The position numbers and the translations under genes are program-made. DNA of 64,000 nt from assembly GCF_027912675.1 (NCBI RefSeq), contig NZ_CP115757.1, positions 558,001-622,000 on the forward strand, read 5' to 3'. The notes under the pieces were generated by a model. That model was not told where the DNA came from and did not search any database. It saw only the letters and a program-made list of their open reading frames with translations. Source of the stretch: Paracoccus sp. SCSIO 75233. Lineage in GTDB: Bacteria; Pseudomonadota; Alphaproteobacteria; Rhodobacterales; Rhodobacteraceae. Positions within the stretch are counted from its first letter, which is position 1. Every line of letters begins with the position of its first letter. Of the stretch, positions 15,728 to 23,660 are shown in pieces.

Positions 15728-18622
15728 ATGAGCGATACAACCGACTACCGCGACACCGTTTTCCTGCCGCAGACCGACTTTCCGATGCGTGCCGGCCTGC
15801 CCGCGCGCGAGCCCGAATGGCTCGACCGCTGGGCGCGGCTGAATATCTACGACACGCTGCGTACCCGCACGCAGGGCCGCAAGCCGTTCATCCTGCATGA
15901 CGGTCCTCCTTACGCGAACGGCAATCTTCATATCGGCCACGCGCTGAACAAGGTGCTGAAGGATTTCATCACCCGCTCCCAGCAGATGATGGGCCGCGAT
16001 GCGCGCTATGTGCCCGGCTGGGACTGCCACGGCCTGCCGATCGAATGGAAGATCGAGGAGCAGTACCGTCAGAAAGGCATGGACAAGGACGCCGTCGACA
16101 CGGTGGAGTTCCGCCGCGAATGCCGCAACTTCGCCGATCACTGGATCGACGTGCAGCGCGAGGAATTCAAGCGGCTCGGCGTCACCGGCAAATGGGACGA
16201 TCCCTATCTGACGATGAATTTCCACGCCGAGGCGGTGATTGCCGAGGAGTTCATGAAGCTTTTGATGAACGGCTCGCTTTATCAGGGCTCGAAACCGGTG
16301 ATGTGGTCGCCGGTCGAAAAGACCGCGCTGGCCGAGGCCGAGGTGGAGTATCACGACCATACCAGCCATACGATCTGGGTGCGGTTCACGCCGGTTGGCG
16401 GCGAGTTGGAAGGCGCGTCCGTGGTCATCTGGACCACGACGCCCTGGACCATCCCGCAGAACCGGGCTGTCGCCTATAACCCCGAGATCGCCTATGGCCT
16501 CTATGAGGTGACCGAAGCGGCGGAGAACGCGACGACGCAGCCCGGTGAAAAGCTGGTGCTGGCCGATGCGCTGGCCGAACAGGTCATGCAGGTCGCGAAG
16601 GTGACGGAGCACAAGCGCCTGCGCGATGTCGCGGTCTCCGAACTGGAAGGGCTGACCCTTGCTCACCCGTTCCGTGGTGTCGAGAACGCAAGCGGCGAAT
16701 GGGATTACGATGTCCCCATGCTGCCCGGCGATCACGTCACGGATGAGGCAGGGACCGGCTTCGTCCATACCGCGCCCAGCCACGGTGACGACGACTATCA
16801 GCTTGGCCTGAAATTTGGGCTGAAGATGACCTATAATGTCGAGCCGGATGGGTCTTACCGCACCGATCTGCCGATCTTCGGCGGCGAGGCGATCATCCAG
16901 CCCGATGGCAAGGACGGACCTGCCAATGTCAGCGTCATCAAGAACCTCGCATGGGCCGGGAAACTGCTCGCCAAGGGCAAGATCAAGCACAGCTACCCGC
17001 ATAGCTGGCGCTCCAAGGCGCCGCTGATCTATCGCAATACCGCACAGTGGTTTGCCGCCATCGACAGGGATCTGAACGATGGCATGGATGACTACGGCAA
17101 AACCATCCGCGCCCGCGCGCTGACCAGCATCGACGAGCTGGTGAAATGGACGCCGCGGACCGGGCGGAACCGGATTCACTCGATGGTCGAAAACCGTCCC
17201 GACTGGGTGCTGTCGCGCCAGCGGGCATGGGGTGTGCCGCTGACCTGCTTTGTCCGCAAGGGGCTGAAACCCGATGCGGAGGACTTCCTGCTGCGTGACG
17301 CGCGTGTGAATGCCCGCATTGTCGAGGCGTTCGAGGCGGACGGGGCCGATGCGTGGTATACCGATGGCTTCAAGGCGAAGGTGCTCGACGGTATCGCGAA
17401 CCCCGATGATTACGATCAGGTCATGGACGTGCTGGATGTGTGGTTCGATTCCGGTTCCACCCATGCGTTCGTGATCCGCGACCGGGTGGATGGCGCGGCG
17501 GACGGGATTGCGGATCTCTATCTGGAAGGCACCGACCAGCATCGCGGCTGGTTCCAGTCCTCGCTGTTGCAGGCCTCCGCGACCAAGGGCCGTGCGCCCT
17601 ATCGCGGCGTGCTGACGCATGGCTTCACGCTGGATGAGAAGGGCATGAAAATGTCCAAATCGCTCGGCAACACCATCTTGCCCGCCGAGGTCATCGAACA
17701 ATATGGTGCAGACATCCTGCGGCTCTGGGTGGCGCAGGTGGATTACACCGCCGACAGCCGCATTGGGCCGGAGATCCTGAAAGGCACCGCCGACAGCTAT
17801 CGCCGCCTGCGCAATACGCTGCGCTTCATGCTGGGCAATCTGGACGGGTTCAGCGATGCCGAACGCCTCGACCCGGCGGAGATGCCAGAGCTGGAACAAT
17901 GGGTGCTGCACCGTCTCGCGCAGCTCGATCAGCGGGTCCGGCAGGGCTACGACGCCTATGATTTTCAGGGCGTGTTCCAGTCGCTGTTCCAGTTCTGCAC
18001 CGTCGATCTGTCGTCCTTCTATTTCGACATCCGCAAGGACGCGCTCTATTGCGACGCAACGGACAGCGCGCGGCGGCGTGCGGCGCGGACGGTGCTGGAT
18101 CTGCTGTATCACCGGCTGGTGACATGGCTCGCCCCGATCCTGCCGTTCACGATGGAGGATGTCTGGCTGTCCCGCTTCCCAAGCGACGACGACAGCGTGC
18201 ATCTGCACGATTTCCCCGACACGCCTGTCGATTGGTTGAACGAGCCCTTGGCCGCGAAATGGGACGGTATCCGCCGCGCCCGCCGGGTGGTGACGGCCGC
18301 GCTTGAGGTCAAGCGGACCGCCAAGGAAATCGGCGCCAGCCTTGAGGCTGCGCCGGTCGTGCATGTCCGTGACGCCGATGTGCTGGCGGCGCTCAAAACC
18401 GTCAGCTTCGAGGATATCTGCATCACCTCGGATCTGTATCTGACCTCCGATCCGATCCCGGCAGAGGCGTTCCGCATGCCGGATATCGAGGGCATCGGTG
18501 TGGTCTTCGAACCTGCCGAGGGTGAGAAATGCCAGCGCTGCTGGAAGATCCTGCCCGATGTCGGCACGCATCCACATGCCGGGACCTGCGCCCGCTGCGA
18601 TGCGGTCCTCGCGGGCAAGTAA
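15728..18622 (+). CDS. ileS: Isoleucyl-tRNA synthetase
   Basis: 964-residue class I synthetase that charges tRNA-Ile with isoleucine. The signature sequences are both present: HIGH (residues 68-71, in GNLHIGHALNK) and KMSKS (residues 641-645). The editing (CP1) domain has TTTPWTIPQNRAVAYNP and DEAGTGFVHTAPSHGDDD, and the C-terminus carries a four-cysteine zinc module (CQRCWKIL ... CARCDAVL), the bacterial IleS1 layout. AAGGA at 15714-15718 sits 9 bases before the ATG, which decides this start. An Ile-rich leader frame precedes the gene. Confidence 0.97.
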   Translation: MSDTTDYRDTVFLPQTDFPMRAGLPAREPEWLDRWARLNIYDTLRTRTQGRKPFILHDGPPYANGNLHIGHALNKVLKDFITRSQQMMGRDARYVPGWDCHGLPIEWKIEEQYRQKGMDKDAVDTVEFRRECRNFADHWIDVQREEFKRLGVTGKWDDPYLTMNFHAEAVIAEEFMKLLMNGSLYQGSKPVMWSPVEKTALAEAEVEYHDHTSHTIWVRFTPVGGELEGASVVIWTTTPWTIPQNRAVAYNPEIAYGLYEVTEAAENATTQPGEKLVLADALAEQVMQVAKVTEHKRLRDVAVSELEGLTLAHPFRGVENASGEWDYDVPMLPGDHVTDEAGTGFVHTAPSHGDDDYQLGLKFGLKMTYNVEPDGSYRTDLPIFGGEAIIQPDGKDGPANVSVIKNLAWAGKLLAKGKIKHSYPHSWRSKAPLIYRNTAQWFAAIDRDLNDGMDDYGKTIRARALTSIDELVKWTPRTGRNRIHSMVENRPDWVLSRQRAWGVPLTCFVRKGLKPDAEDFLLRDARVNARIVEAFEADGADAWYTDGFKAKVLDGIANPDDYDQVMDVLDVWFDSGSTHAFVIRDRVDGAADGIADLYLEGTDQHRGWFQSSLLQASATKGRAPYRGVLTHGFTLDEKGMKMSKSLGNTILPAEVIEQYGADILRLWVAQVDYTADSRIGPEILKGTADSYRRLRNTLRFMLGNLDGFSDAERLDPAEMPELEQWVLHRLAQLDQRVRQGYDAYDFQGVFQSLFQFCTVDLSSFYFDIRKDALYCDATDSARRRAARTVLDLLYHRLVTWLAPILPFTMEDVWLSRFPSDDDSVHLHDFPDTPVDWLNEPLAAKWDGIRRARRVVTAALEVKRTAKEIGASLEAAPVVHVRDADVLAALKTVSFEDICITSDLYLTSDPIPAEAFRMPDIEGIGVVFEPAEGEKCQRCWKILPDVGTHPHAGTCARCDAVLAGK

Positions 18623-18627
18623 AAGAC

Positions 18628-18658
18628 CGCCCCGGCGCAGCAATCCGCCGGGGCGTTT
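18628..18658 (+). terminator. Terminator between ileS and the convergent GT-like gene
   Basis: Perfect 10-bp stem CGCCCCGGCG / CGCCGGGGCG with an 8-base loop, followed by TTTCC. It begins 6 bases after the ileS stop codon. The T run is short. The convergent gene ends at 18667, just beyond it. Confidence 0.75.
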
Positions 18659-18666
18659 CCTTCAGA

Positions 18667-20013
18667 TCAGATCACCCACCAACCTGCGCGCTTGATCTGC
18701 TGGCGGATGGCCTGTTCTTTCGAAGGCAGGTTTTCGCGGTCGAACAGCGGGCGGATCGAGGTCAGACCGTGGCGGTCGTGGATCAGCTTGTCCGCCGGTT
18801 TCCAGCCCTTCAGCAGTTTCTGAATATCGGGCGCGGCGGCGGCGCGCTCCAACGCGTCGACGCTGCAATCGCTGCCGCAGGCGTAAAGCAACGGCAGATG
18901 CCGCCAGTGACAGGTCACCTCGCCGTCAAGCCCGTCAAGTTCAGGTCCGGGCCTTCCGCCGCCAAGGCTGTGGATAACCAAGGGCAGCGCGACCTGATCC
19001 AGCCACGGTTCCAGTTTCTGAGAGGCAAGCTCCTCCCCCGGTGAATTCCAGATCGCGCGCGACCAGTCCAGAAACCGGCGACCGAATTCTGCGGGGTCAG
19101 CGCCGAAGAACCATCCGGCGTTGAAATAAAGATAACGCTCCCAATGCTCATCGGGCTGCGAAAGGTCCAGCGAGCTTTCAAAATCGAGATCGAAACGGTC
19201 GTAAAGCGATTTCCAGATTTCGTTATATCCCGGCCCGTAAAGCGGCGGCGAGGGCCATGTCCCCTCGTGATGCATGGAGGCGGAAGGGCGGGAGAAGTCG
19301 AATGATACCTGCTCCAACGGGCCGGAAACCAGTGTATCGGTGTCGAAAAACACGAAATCCTCGCCCGGTGGCAGGACCGACAACGCCTCGATCTTATTGC
19401 CCTGCGGATAGGATTTTCCGAAGTGATGGGCTGTGAAAGGCGTGATTTCGGCTCCGCGGGCCTGCAGAACCGCGCGCGTCGCGTCCGAGATGCGGGTATC
19501 CGCACCCGACCATGCGCCCGCAGAGTTCGGCTCCGCAACGATCAGCCGACCCCGCCAGGACGGGGCGTTACTGCGCAGCGATTCGGCAAAAAGCGCCGCC
19601 TGATATTCCAGCCGACCAGCCTGGGCGATGATCAGGATATTAAACAGCCGCGAAACCTCGGGCGAGGGCGCGGGCACCGCTTCGGCGGGAATGGCCCTTT
19701 GCGGCGGCTCAGGCTTTTTCTTGCCTTTTGCCTTGGCCTCGCCCGCTTTCTTCTTTTCGGCTTTGGCTTCGGGCGTTTTCTTGGCTTTGGCTTCCGTCGG
19801 CTGCTGGTCTTCGGCTTCACCCCCGGTTTCGGCCGCCTTCTTGCGTTCGGCCCTCGCCTCGGCCGCTTTTTTGCGCTCGGCTTTCTTCAGTTCCTTTTCC
19901 GCTTTTTCCGCGGCCCTTGCCTCCCGTCTTTTTCGATTTTCTTCGTTCTTTGCGCGACGCGCGGCCTTTTCGGCCGCAGCTTTCTCATCAATAGGTTTTT
20001 CTGATAAAGACAT
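18667..20013 (-). CDS. Glycosyltransferase-like protein with long Lys/Ala/Glu-rich N-terminus
   Basis: 448 residues. Residues 5-110 are highly charged repeats of Lys, Ala, Glu and Arg (for example AEKAARRAKNEENRKRREAR, AEKELKKAERKKAAEARAER), probably a long helix or coiled coil, ending in a Lys/Pro-rich linker. The rest looks like a GT-A nucleotide-sugar fold: FNILIIAQAGRLEYQAALFA, then DFVFFDTDTLVSGPL with a DxD motif, then YLYFNAGWFFGADP, a typical acceptor-side pattern. Substrate unknown. Start is uncertain: ATG at 20011-20013 or TTG at 20035-20037, neither with a clear ribosome-binding site. The upstream DNA is A+T-rich and the IS element lies 200 bases away. Confidence 0.6.
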   Translation of the reverse strand: MSLSEKPIDEKAAAEKAARRAKNEENRKRREARAAEKAEKELKKAERKKAAEARAERKKAAETGGEAEDQQPTEAKAKKTPEAKAEKKKAGEAKAKGKKKPEPPQRAIPAEAVPAPSPEVSRLFNILIIAQAGRLEYQAALFAESLRSNAPSWRGRLIVAEPNSAGAWSGADTRISDATRAVLQARGAEITPFTAHHFGKSYPQGNKIEALSVLPPGEDFVFFDTDTLVSGPLEQVSFDFSRPSASMHHEGTWPSPPLYGPGYNEIWKSLYDRFDLDFESSLDLSQPDEHWERYLYFNAGWFFGADPAEFGRRFLDWSRAIWNSPGEELASQKLEPWLDQVALPLVIHSLGGGRPGPELDGLDGEVTCHWRHLPLLYACGSDCSVDALERAAAAPDIQKLLKGWKPADKLIHDRHGLTSIRPLFDRENLPSKEQAIRQQIKRAGWWVI

Positions 20014-20214
20014 GGGAAATTTGATCAATTTGCTCAATTTATTGGCGCGAGTCGTGTCGAGATGCTACACCAATAAGATGAGTTCTGGCAATCGGCTGTT
20101 AAGATTCCTGAAGAATCCCAAGGCTGATCGGGCGAGGGTTTCAGGTTTTTAACCGGAAATGTGTCTTTTTTTCCTGAAATTTTTATCTTCCGATCATTTC
20201 AGGCTGCGTATTTA
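20014..20214. other. A+T-rich intergenic region left of the IS element
   Basis: About 200 bases, visibly A+T-richer than the surrounding genes (ttgatcaatttgctcaattt; tgtctttttttcctgaaatttttatc). No gene recognised. It should contain the promoter of the minus-strand GT-like gene. The TA at 20213-20214 is half of the IS target duplication. Confidence 0.5.
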
Positions 20215-20233
20215 GGTCATGTTGACAAATGGC
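20215..20233. repeat. IS left terminal inverted repeat
   Basis: GGTCATGTTGACAAATGGC; pairs with the right end at 16 of 19 positions. The transposase stop codon (20217-20219, complement) lies inside it. Confidence 0.85.
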
Positions 20234-21004
20234 GGATCCAGAGACGGATCGACGTGATGTCAATGAAGCCGAGGAAGCTTTCCGCCGTCTTGTCGTAGCG
20301 GGTCGCGACACGCCTGGCGTTCTTGAGCTTGTTGAAGCAGCGTTCGACCAGATTACGCAGGCGATACAGCGAGCGATCGACACCAATCCGCTTCTTGCGG
20401 GACTTTCGCATCGGGATCACGGGCAGGACGTTGCGCGCTTCCATGCCGTCTCTGATCTTGTCTGCATCGTAGCCGCGATCCGCGAGCAGCACGCTCGGGC
20501 GGGGCAGATTATCCGCCATCACCAGATCGAAGCCGAGATAGTCCGACGTCTGGCCTGGCGTGATCTCTGTCCTCATGGGAAGCCCGTGTGCATTGACGAG
20601 GAGGTGGATCTTGGTCGTAAAGCCACCTCGAGAACGGCCGAAACCCTGTCGTGGAGTCCCCCTTTAGCGCCCGCTGCCTGATGGTGGGCGCGGATTACGG
20701 TGCTGTCGATCATCTGCAGGGCGCTTGGCACAGCTCCGCTCTGGTTCAGTGCCTCCATGATGTCCTCCCAGAGCCCGGCCAACGTCCAGCGCCGGAATTG
20801 CCGATAGACGCTCGACCACTTGCCGAACTCCCCGGGAAGATCGCGCCAAGGCGCCCCGGTTCGGGCAATCCAGAAAATCCCATCAAGAACGAGGCGGTGG
20901 TTGGTGGGTTTACGCCCGTTCGGGGCGCGGACGGCGAGGATGAAGCGCTCAAAGAACGTCCATTCCTCGTCCGACATAAGGTCTCGTGCCAAGCTGGTCT
21001 CCAT
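20217..21004 (-). CDS. IS5-family DDE transposase made by -1 frameshift
   Basis: Two frames: orfA 20573-21004 (METSLARDLMSDEEWTFFER start; contains first catalytic Asp in QMIDSTVIRAH) and orfB, whose open frame covers 20217 to about 20662 and includes RQGFGRSRGGFTTKIHLLVN, the second Asp in LLADRGYDAD and the Glu in RNLVERCFNKLKN. Reading orfA's C-terminus in its own frame gives non-family sequence, while a -1 shift at the A3G5 run (20658-20665, complement) joins the two into a canonical DDE transposase. Programmed frameshifting is known in IS427-group elements. The protein catalyses cut-and-paste movement of the element. Confidence 0.88.
20658..20665 (-). promoter_or_regulatory. Transposase -1 frameshift slippery site
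   Basis: On the coding strand the run AAAGGGGG lies just after a TAA in the orfB frame and upstream of the sequence where orfB resumes the transposase fold. A -1 slip here is the only single shift that gives a continuous DDE protein. Confidence 0.65.
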
Positions 21005-21046
21005 CGCAGATGCCAGCTTGAATCATGCTCAAAGCCTGATGTGAAT

Positions 21047-21065
21047 CCCTTTTGTCAACACGACC
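21047..21065. repeat. IS right terminal inverted repeat
   Basis: Complement reads GGTCGTGTTGACAAAAGGG; matches the left end at 16 of 19 positions and is followed by TA. Confidence 0.85.
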
Positions 21066-21118
21066 TAGCAATTCAGCGACGCAAATGCATCCATAGATAA
21101 ATTTAGGCCCGCGCAAAT

Positions 21119-21153
21119 AAAAAAAAGGAGCGGGCCGCGCGCGGCACCGCTCC
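21119..21153 (-). terminator. Intrinsic terminator of the alkaline phosphatase gene
   Basis: On the minus strand GGAGCGG pairs with CCGCTCC around a 13-base G+C loop that is itself nearly palindromic, followed by a run of eight T residues. It starts 22 bases after the phosphatase stop codon. Confidence 0.85.
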
Positions 21154-21174
21154 CTGATTTTTGCCGCGTATCGA

Positions 21175-22674
21175 TTACTCGGCAGTGATCGCTTTGTTCA
21201 TGATGTGGAAGATCATGTTCTGTTCGATCACGCCGCGGAACAGATGTGCCCACGGGCCGGACGCCATGACGGCAACGTCTTCACCCGAGTGGGTTTCCGA
21301 GGTGCCCGGGATCAGCGACTGCTGCAGATAGTCCACATTGGTGGCTTCTTCCTGGGTCAGTTCGGCGGGGCGGGTGCCGGTGTAGTCATTGGCACCTTCT
21401 TCCTGAACCATGACCGAACCCGGACCGTTCAGGTAGCCGGCAACGGTGTAGGGCTTGCCATCCAGACCCATTGCCGGGTCGTCGGAATGCTCGTTGCCGT
21501 TGTCGTCGATATTGTAGCACAGCCCGGTGATCGGGGAGCCGATACCGCAATAGCCGTTGAAGGCCAGCGCGTGTTCATGGTCGGCGGTGACGACGATCAG
21601 GGTTTCTTCCGGGTCGACCATCTCGACCGCTTTCTGAATGGCTTCAGCGAAAGCGGCACCGTCCTGAACGGCACGCGACAGGTTGCCGTCGTGGTTGGCG
21701 TGGTCGACGCGGCCAGCCTCGACCTGAAGATAGAAGCCTTCTTCGTTGTTCGACAGGTTGGTGATGGCCATTTCGGTCATCTCAGCCAGCGAAGGCTCGC
21801 CCTCACGGTCGGCTTCGTACTGCATGTGGCTGCCTTCGAACAGGCCGAGGATCGGCTTGGTCAGGTCAGCGGCAGCGGCGGTTTCGTCGTTCCAGACATA
21901 CTGCCAGCCCTTGGCGACGACTTCCTCGATCAGGTTGCGGTCGTCGGTCCGGCGGCCTTCGCCACCTTCGTCATCGGTGATGCCATTGGGCAGGAAGTGA
22001 CGGCGACCGCCGCCAAGCGCAAGATCAACGGTGCCAGCGTCGATGGCGTCGACCAGCTGAGCCGCGATGTCCTTCTGCGCGCAGCCTTCCGGCAGGGCGG
22101 TGTTGTCTTCCCAGTCACGGTTGGTGGTCTTGGCGTAGACCGCAGCCGGGGTGGCATGGGTGATGCGCGCGGTCGAGACGACGCCGACCGACTTGCCCAT
22201 GTCGGACACGATTTCGGAGAAGGTGGTCAGACCGGCATTCGCCGCGCCTTCGCAATTGTCGTAGCCGCCGGCATCGTCGATATTGATGGTGCCGTTACGC
22301 GACTTGATGCCGGTGTTCATGGAGCTGGCGGTCGGGGCCGAATCCGGGGTCTGACCGTTGGTGGTGTAGGTTTTGACCAGCGCCAGGTTCGGGAAGGCTT
22401 CCTGCGGCAGGACGTAATCCTCGCCATTGCCGCCGGCCTGCTGACCGACCCAAAGGCGGGTGGCGTAGTTGGTGCCGACGCCGTTACCATCCGCGATAAA
22501 CAGGATGACGTTCTTGGCCTTGCCGGTGTTCGGCTGAACGGCTTCAAGCTCGGCCAGACGCGCTTCGGCACTGGTGAACCATTCGCTGTCCTGCTGAGCG
22601 ATTTCAACCTGCGCGATTGCAGACGTCGCGAGGATGAGCCCGAGGGAAGATGTGGCAGCTAAACGTAAAAACAT
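21175..22674 (-). CDS. Secreted alkaline phosphatase (PhoA type)
   Basis: 499 residues with a cleavable signal peptide (MFLRLAATSSLGLILATSAIA). Family motifs: metal-binding FIADGNGVG, the nucleophile loop QTPDSAPTASSMNTG (Ser near residue 112), ITHATPAAVYAK, EAGRVDHANHDGN, VVTADHEHALAFNGY and the C-terminal metal His in SGEDVAVMASGPWAHLF. It hydrolyses phosphomonoesters in the periplasm or outside the cell to release phosphate. Single-gene unit with its own terminator; the upstream region has two inverted repeats but I could not place a convincing Pho box, so PhoB control is plausible but not shown. The symbol is left blank because PhoA, PhoD and PhoX names vary. Confidence 0.92.
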   Translation of the reverse strand: MFLRLAATSSLGLILATSAIAQVEIAQQDSEWFTSAEARLAELEAVQPNTGKAKNVILFIADGNGVGTNYATRLWVGQQAGGNGEDYVLPQEAFPNLALVKTYTTNGQTPDSAPTASSMNTGIKSRNGTINIDDAGGYDNCEGAANAGLTTFSEIVSDMGKSVGVVSTARITHATPAAVYAKTTNRDWEDNTALPEGCAQKDIAAQLVDAIDAGTVDLALGGGRRHFLPNGITDDEGGEGRRTDDRNLIEEVVAKGWQYVWNDETAAAADLTKPILGLFEGSHMQYEADREGEPSLAEMTEMAITNLSNNEEGFYLQVEAGRVDHANHDGNLSRAVQDGAAFAEAIQKAVEMVDPEETLIVVTADHEHALAFNGYCGIGSPITGLCYNIDDNGNEHSDDPAMGLDGKPYTVAGYLNGPGSVMVQEEGANDYTGTRPAELTQEEATNVDYLQQSLIPGTSETHSGEDVAVMASGPWAHLFRGVIEQNMIFHIMNKAITAE

Positions 22675-22718
22675 GGGGATACTCCGGTTGATCCGGAATC
22701 CTCATGTCATTCCAACGT

Positions 22719-22754
22719 AACTGTCTGCTTACAGTTGAGTGTCACTTTTGTGAC
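22719..22754. promoter_or_regulatory. Inverted repeats upstream of alkaline phosphatase
   Basis: Two adjacent dyads: AACTGT-N6-ACAGTT (22719-22736) and GTCAC-TTTT-GTGAC (22741-22754), lying 45 to 80 bases upstream of the phosphatase ATG. They are in the position of operator sites. The half-site sequences share TGT/ACA elements with Pho boxes but are arranged as palindromes, not direct repeats. Confidence 0.4.
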
Positions 22755-22755
22755 G

Positions 22756-22785
22756 GCGCAGGCGTCGCTGATGTAACGCCTGCGC
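22756..22785 (-). terminator. Hairpin after the universal stress protein gene
   Basis: Perfect 9-bp stem GCGCAGGCG / CGCCTGCGC with a 12-base loop, 9 bases after the usp stop on the minus strand. No T run follows, so it may act with Rho or as an mRNA 3'-end stabiliser, not as a classical terminator. Confidence 0.5.
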
Positions 22786-22794
22786 AGCGGTTTG

Positions 22795-23649
22795 TCAGCG
22801 CAGCAGAACCACCGGAACCTTGCAGGAACGAACCATTTCCGACGACGTCGATCCGATGATGAGATTGCGGATGCGGCTATGCCCGTAAGCCCCCATCACC
22901 AGCATGTCGAACCCGTCCGTTTCTACCAGCTTGCTGAGCGCCGTTTCCGGCTGCCCGTCGATGATTGCGGTTGTGGTCTTGATCCCGGCCCCGCTCAGTA
23001 CCGCCTCAGCTTCGGCAAGGCTGGCGCGCGCGTCGGAAGTGTCGCGGGCGACCGTCACCACATGGATGGCGAGGCCCTGAAACACCTCGCTCCCCGCCAG
23101 ATGATCGACTGCGCGCCGCACCGACGCGCCGCCATCCCATGCCACCAGAACCTTGAGGATCGGGCGGAAGGCACGCGAGGCGACGAGGACCGGGCGTTTC
23201 GTCGCCCTGACGATCCGTTCCATATTGGAACCGAGATGGCCCTTGGCGAAATCCGCTGCCTCGCCACGCTTGCCGATCAGGATGACGCGGGCTTCGGTTT
23301 CGATATCCGCCACGGCCTCGACAATATCGCCCTGCCGCAGCCTTGTCGTGACATTGGTGACGCCCGCCTGCTCCACGATCGCGCGCCCGTCATCGAGGAT
23401 CGCCCGCCCATGCTCCGCCAGCAGTTTGGAGCGTTCGGCGTCGAGATCGGCAAGATGGCTCAGCAGCGTACTTCGCGCACCAAGCTGGATCGCGCCCGAC
23501 AGATCCTGCTTCTCCGCGCTGGCGCTGCGATCCAGCACATGAAGCAACTCGACCGGCGCGCCGCTGCGTGTCGCGATCCATGCGGCATGGGCGCAGACGC
23601 TGGCCGAATAGGCCGAACCGTCCACGAAAGCGATGATTTTCTGTGTCAT
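22795..23649 (-). CDS. Tandem-domain universal stress protein (UspA family)
   Basis: 284 residues containing two Usp domains. The first begins MTQKIIAFVDGSAYSASVC and the second near residue 155 (PILKVLVAWDGGASVRRAVD) and ends with VMGAYGHSRIRNLIIGSTSS, the ATP-binding G-2x-G-9x-G(S/T) pattern, so the second domain probably binds nucleotide. The first domain's corresponding loop (LIGKRGEAADFAKGHLGSNM) is less canonical. GGGAGG precedes the ATG. The gene starts 11 bases after the SulP gene, so both are surely co-transcribed; Usp partners of SulP transporters may sense energy state. Confidence 0.9.
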   Translation of the reverse strand: MTQKIIAFVDGSAYSASVCAHAAWIATRSGAPVELLHVLDRSASAEKQDLSGAIQLGARSTLLSHLADLDAERSKLLAEHGRAILDDGRAIVEQAGVTNVTTRLRQGDIVEAVADIETEARVILIGKRGEAADFAKGHLGSNMERIVRATKRPVLVASRAFRPILKVLVAWDGGASVRRAVDHLAGSEVFQGLAIHVVTVARDTSDARASLAEAEAVLSGAGIKTTTAIIDGQPETALSKLVETDGFDMLVMGAYGHSRIRNLIIGSTSSEMVRSCKVPVVLLR

Positions 23650-23660
23650 ACCTGCCTCCC

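Larger units (their letters stand above)
20215..21065 (-). mobile_element. Complete IS5-family (IS427-type) insertion sequence, 851 bp
   Basis: Terminal inverted repeats GGTCATGTTGACAAATGGC (left) and GGTCGTGTTGACAAAAGGG (right, complement) match at 16 of 19 positions, and the element is flanked on both sides by TA (20213-20214 and 21066-21067), the target duplication expected for this group. It holds one transposase in two overlapping frames. It sits between the 5' side of the GT-like gene and the terminator of the alkaline phosphatase gene, so it disrupts no obvious coding sequence. Both frames look intact, so it could still be active. Confidence 0.9.

Noticed and set aside
15707..18643. 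A 978-codon open frame antisense to the whole of ileS
   Set aside because: It mirrors ileS codon structure, has no family-like motifs, and is His/Gln/Arg-rich as expected for the complement of a high-G+C gene. Similar antisense frames lie opposite lysA (1710-2948), mccA (57964-60303), rnr and mccB.
22675..22794. A Pho box for the alkaline phosphatase gene
   Set aside because: No direct-repeat CTGTCAT-type pair at 11-base spacing was found; only palindromes are present, so PhoB control is not claimed.
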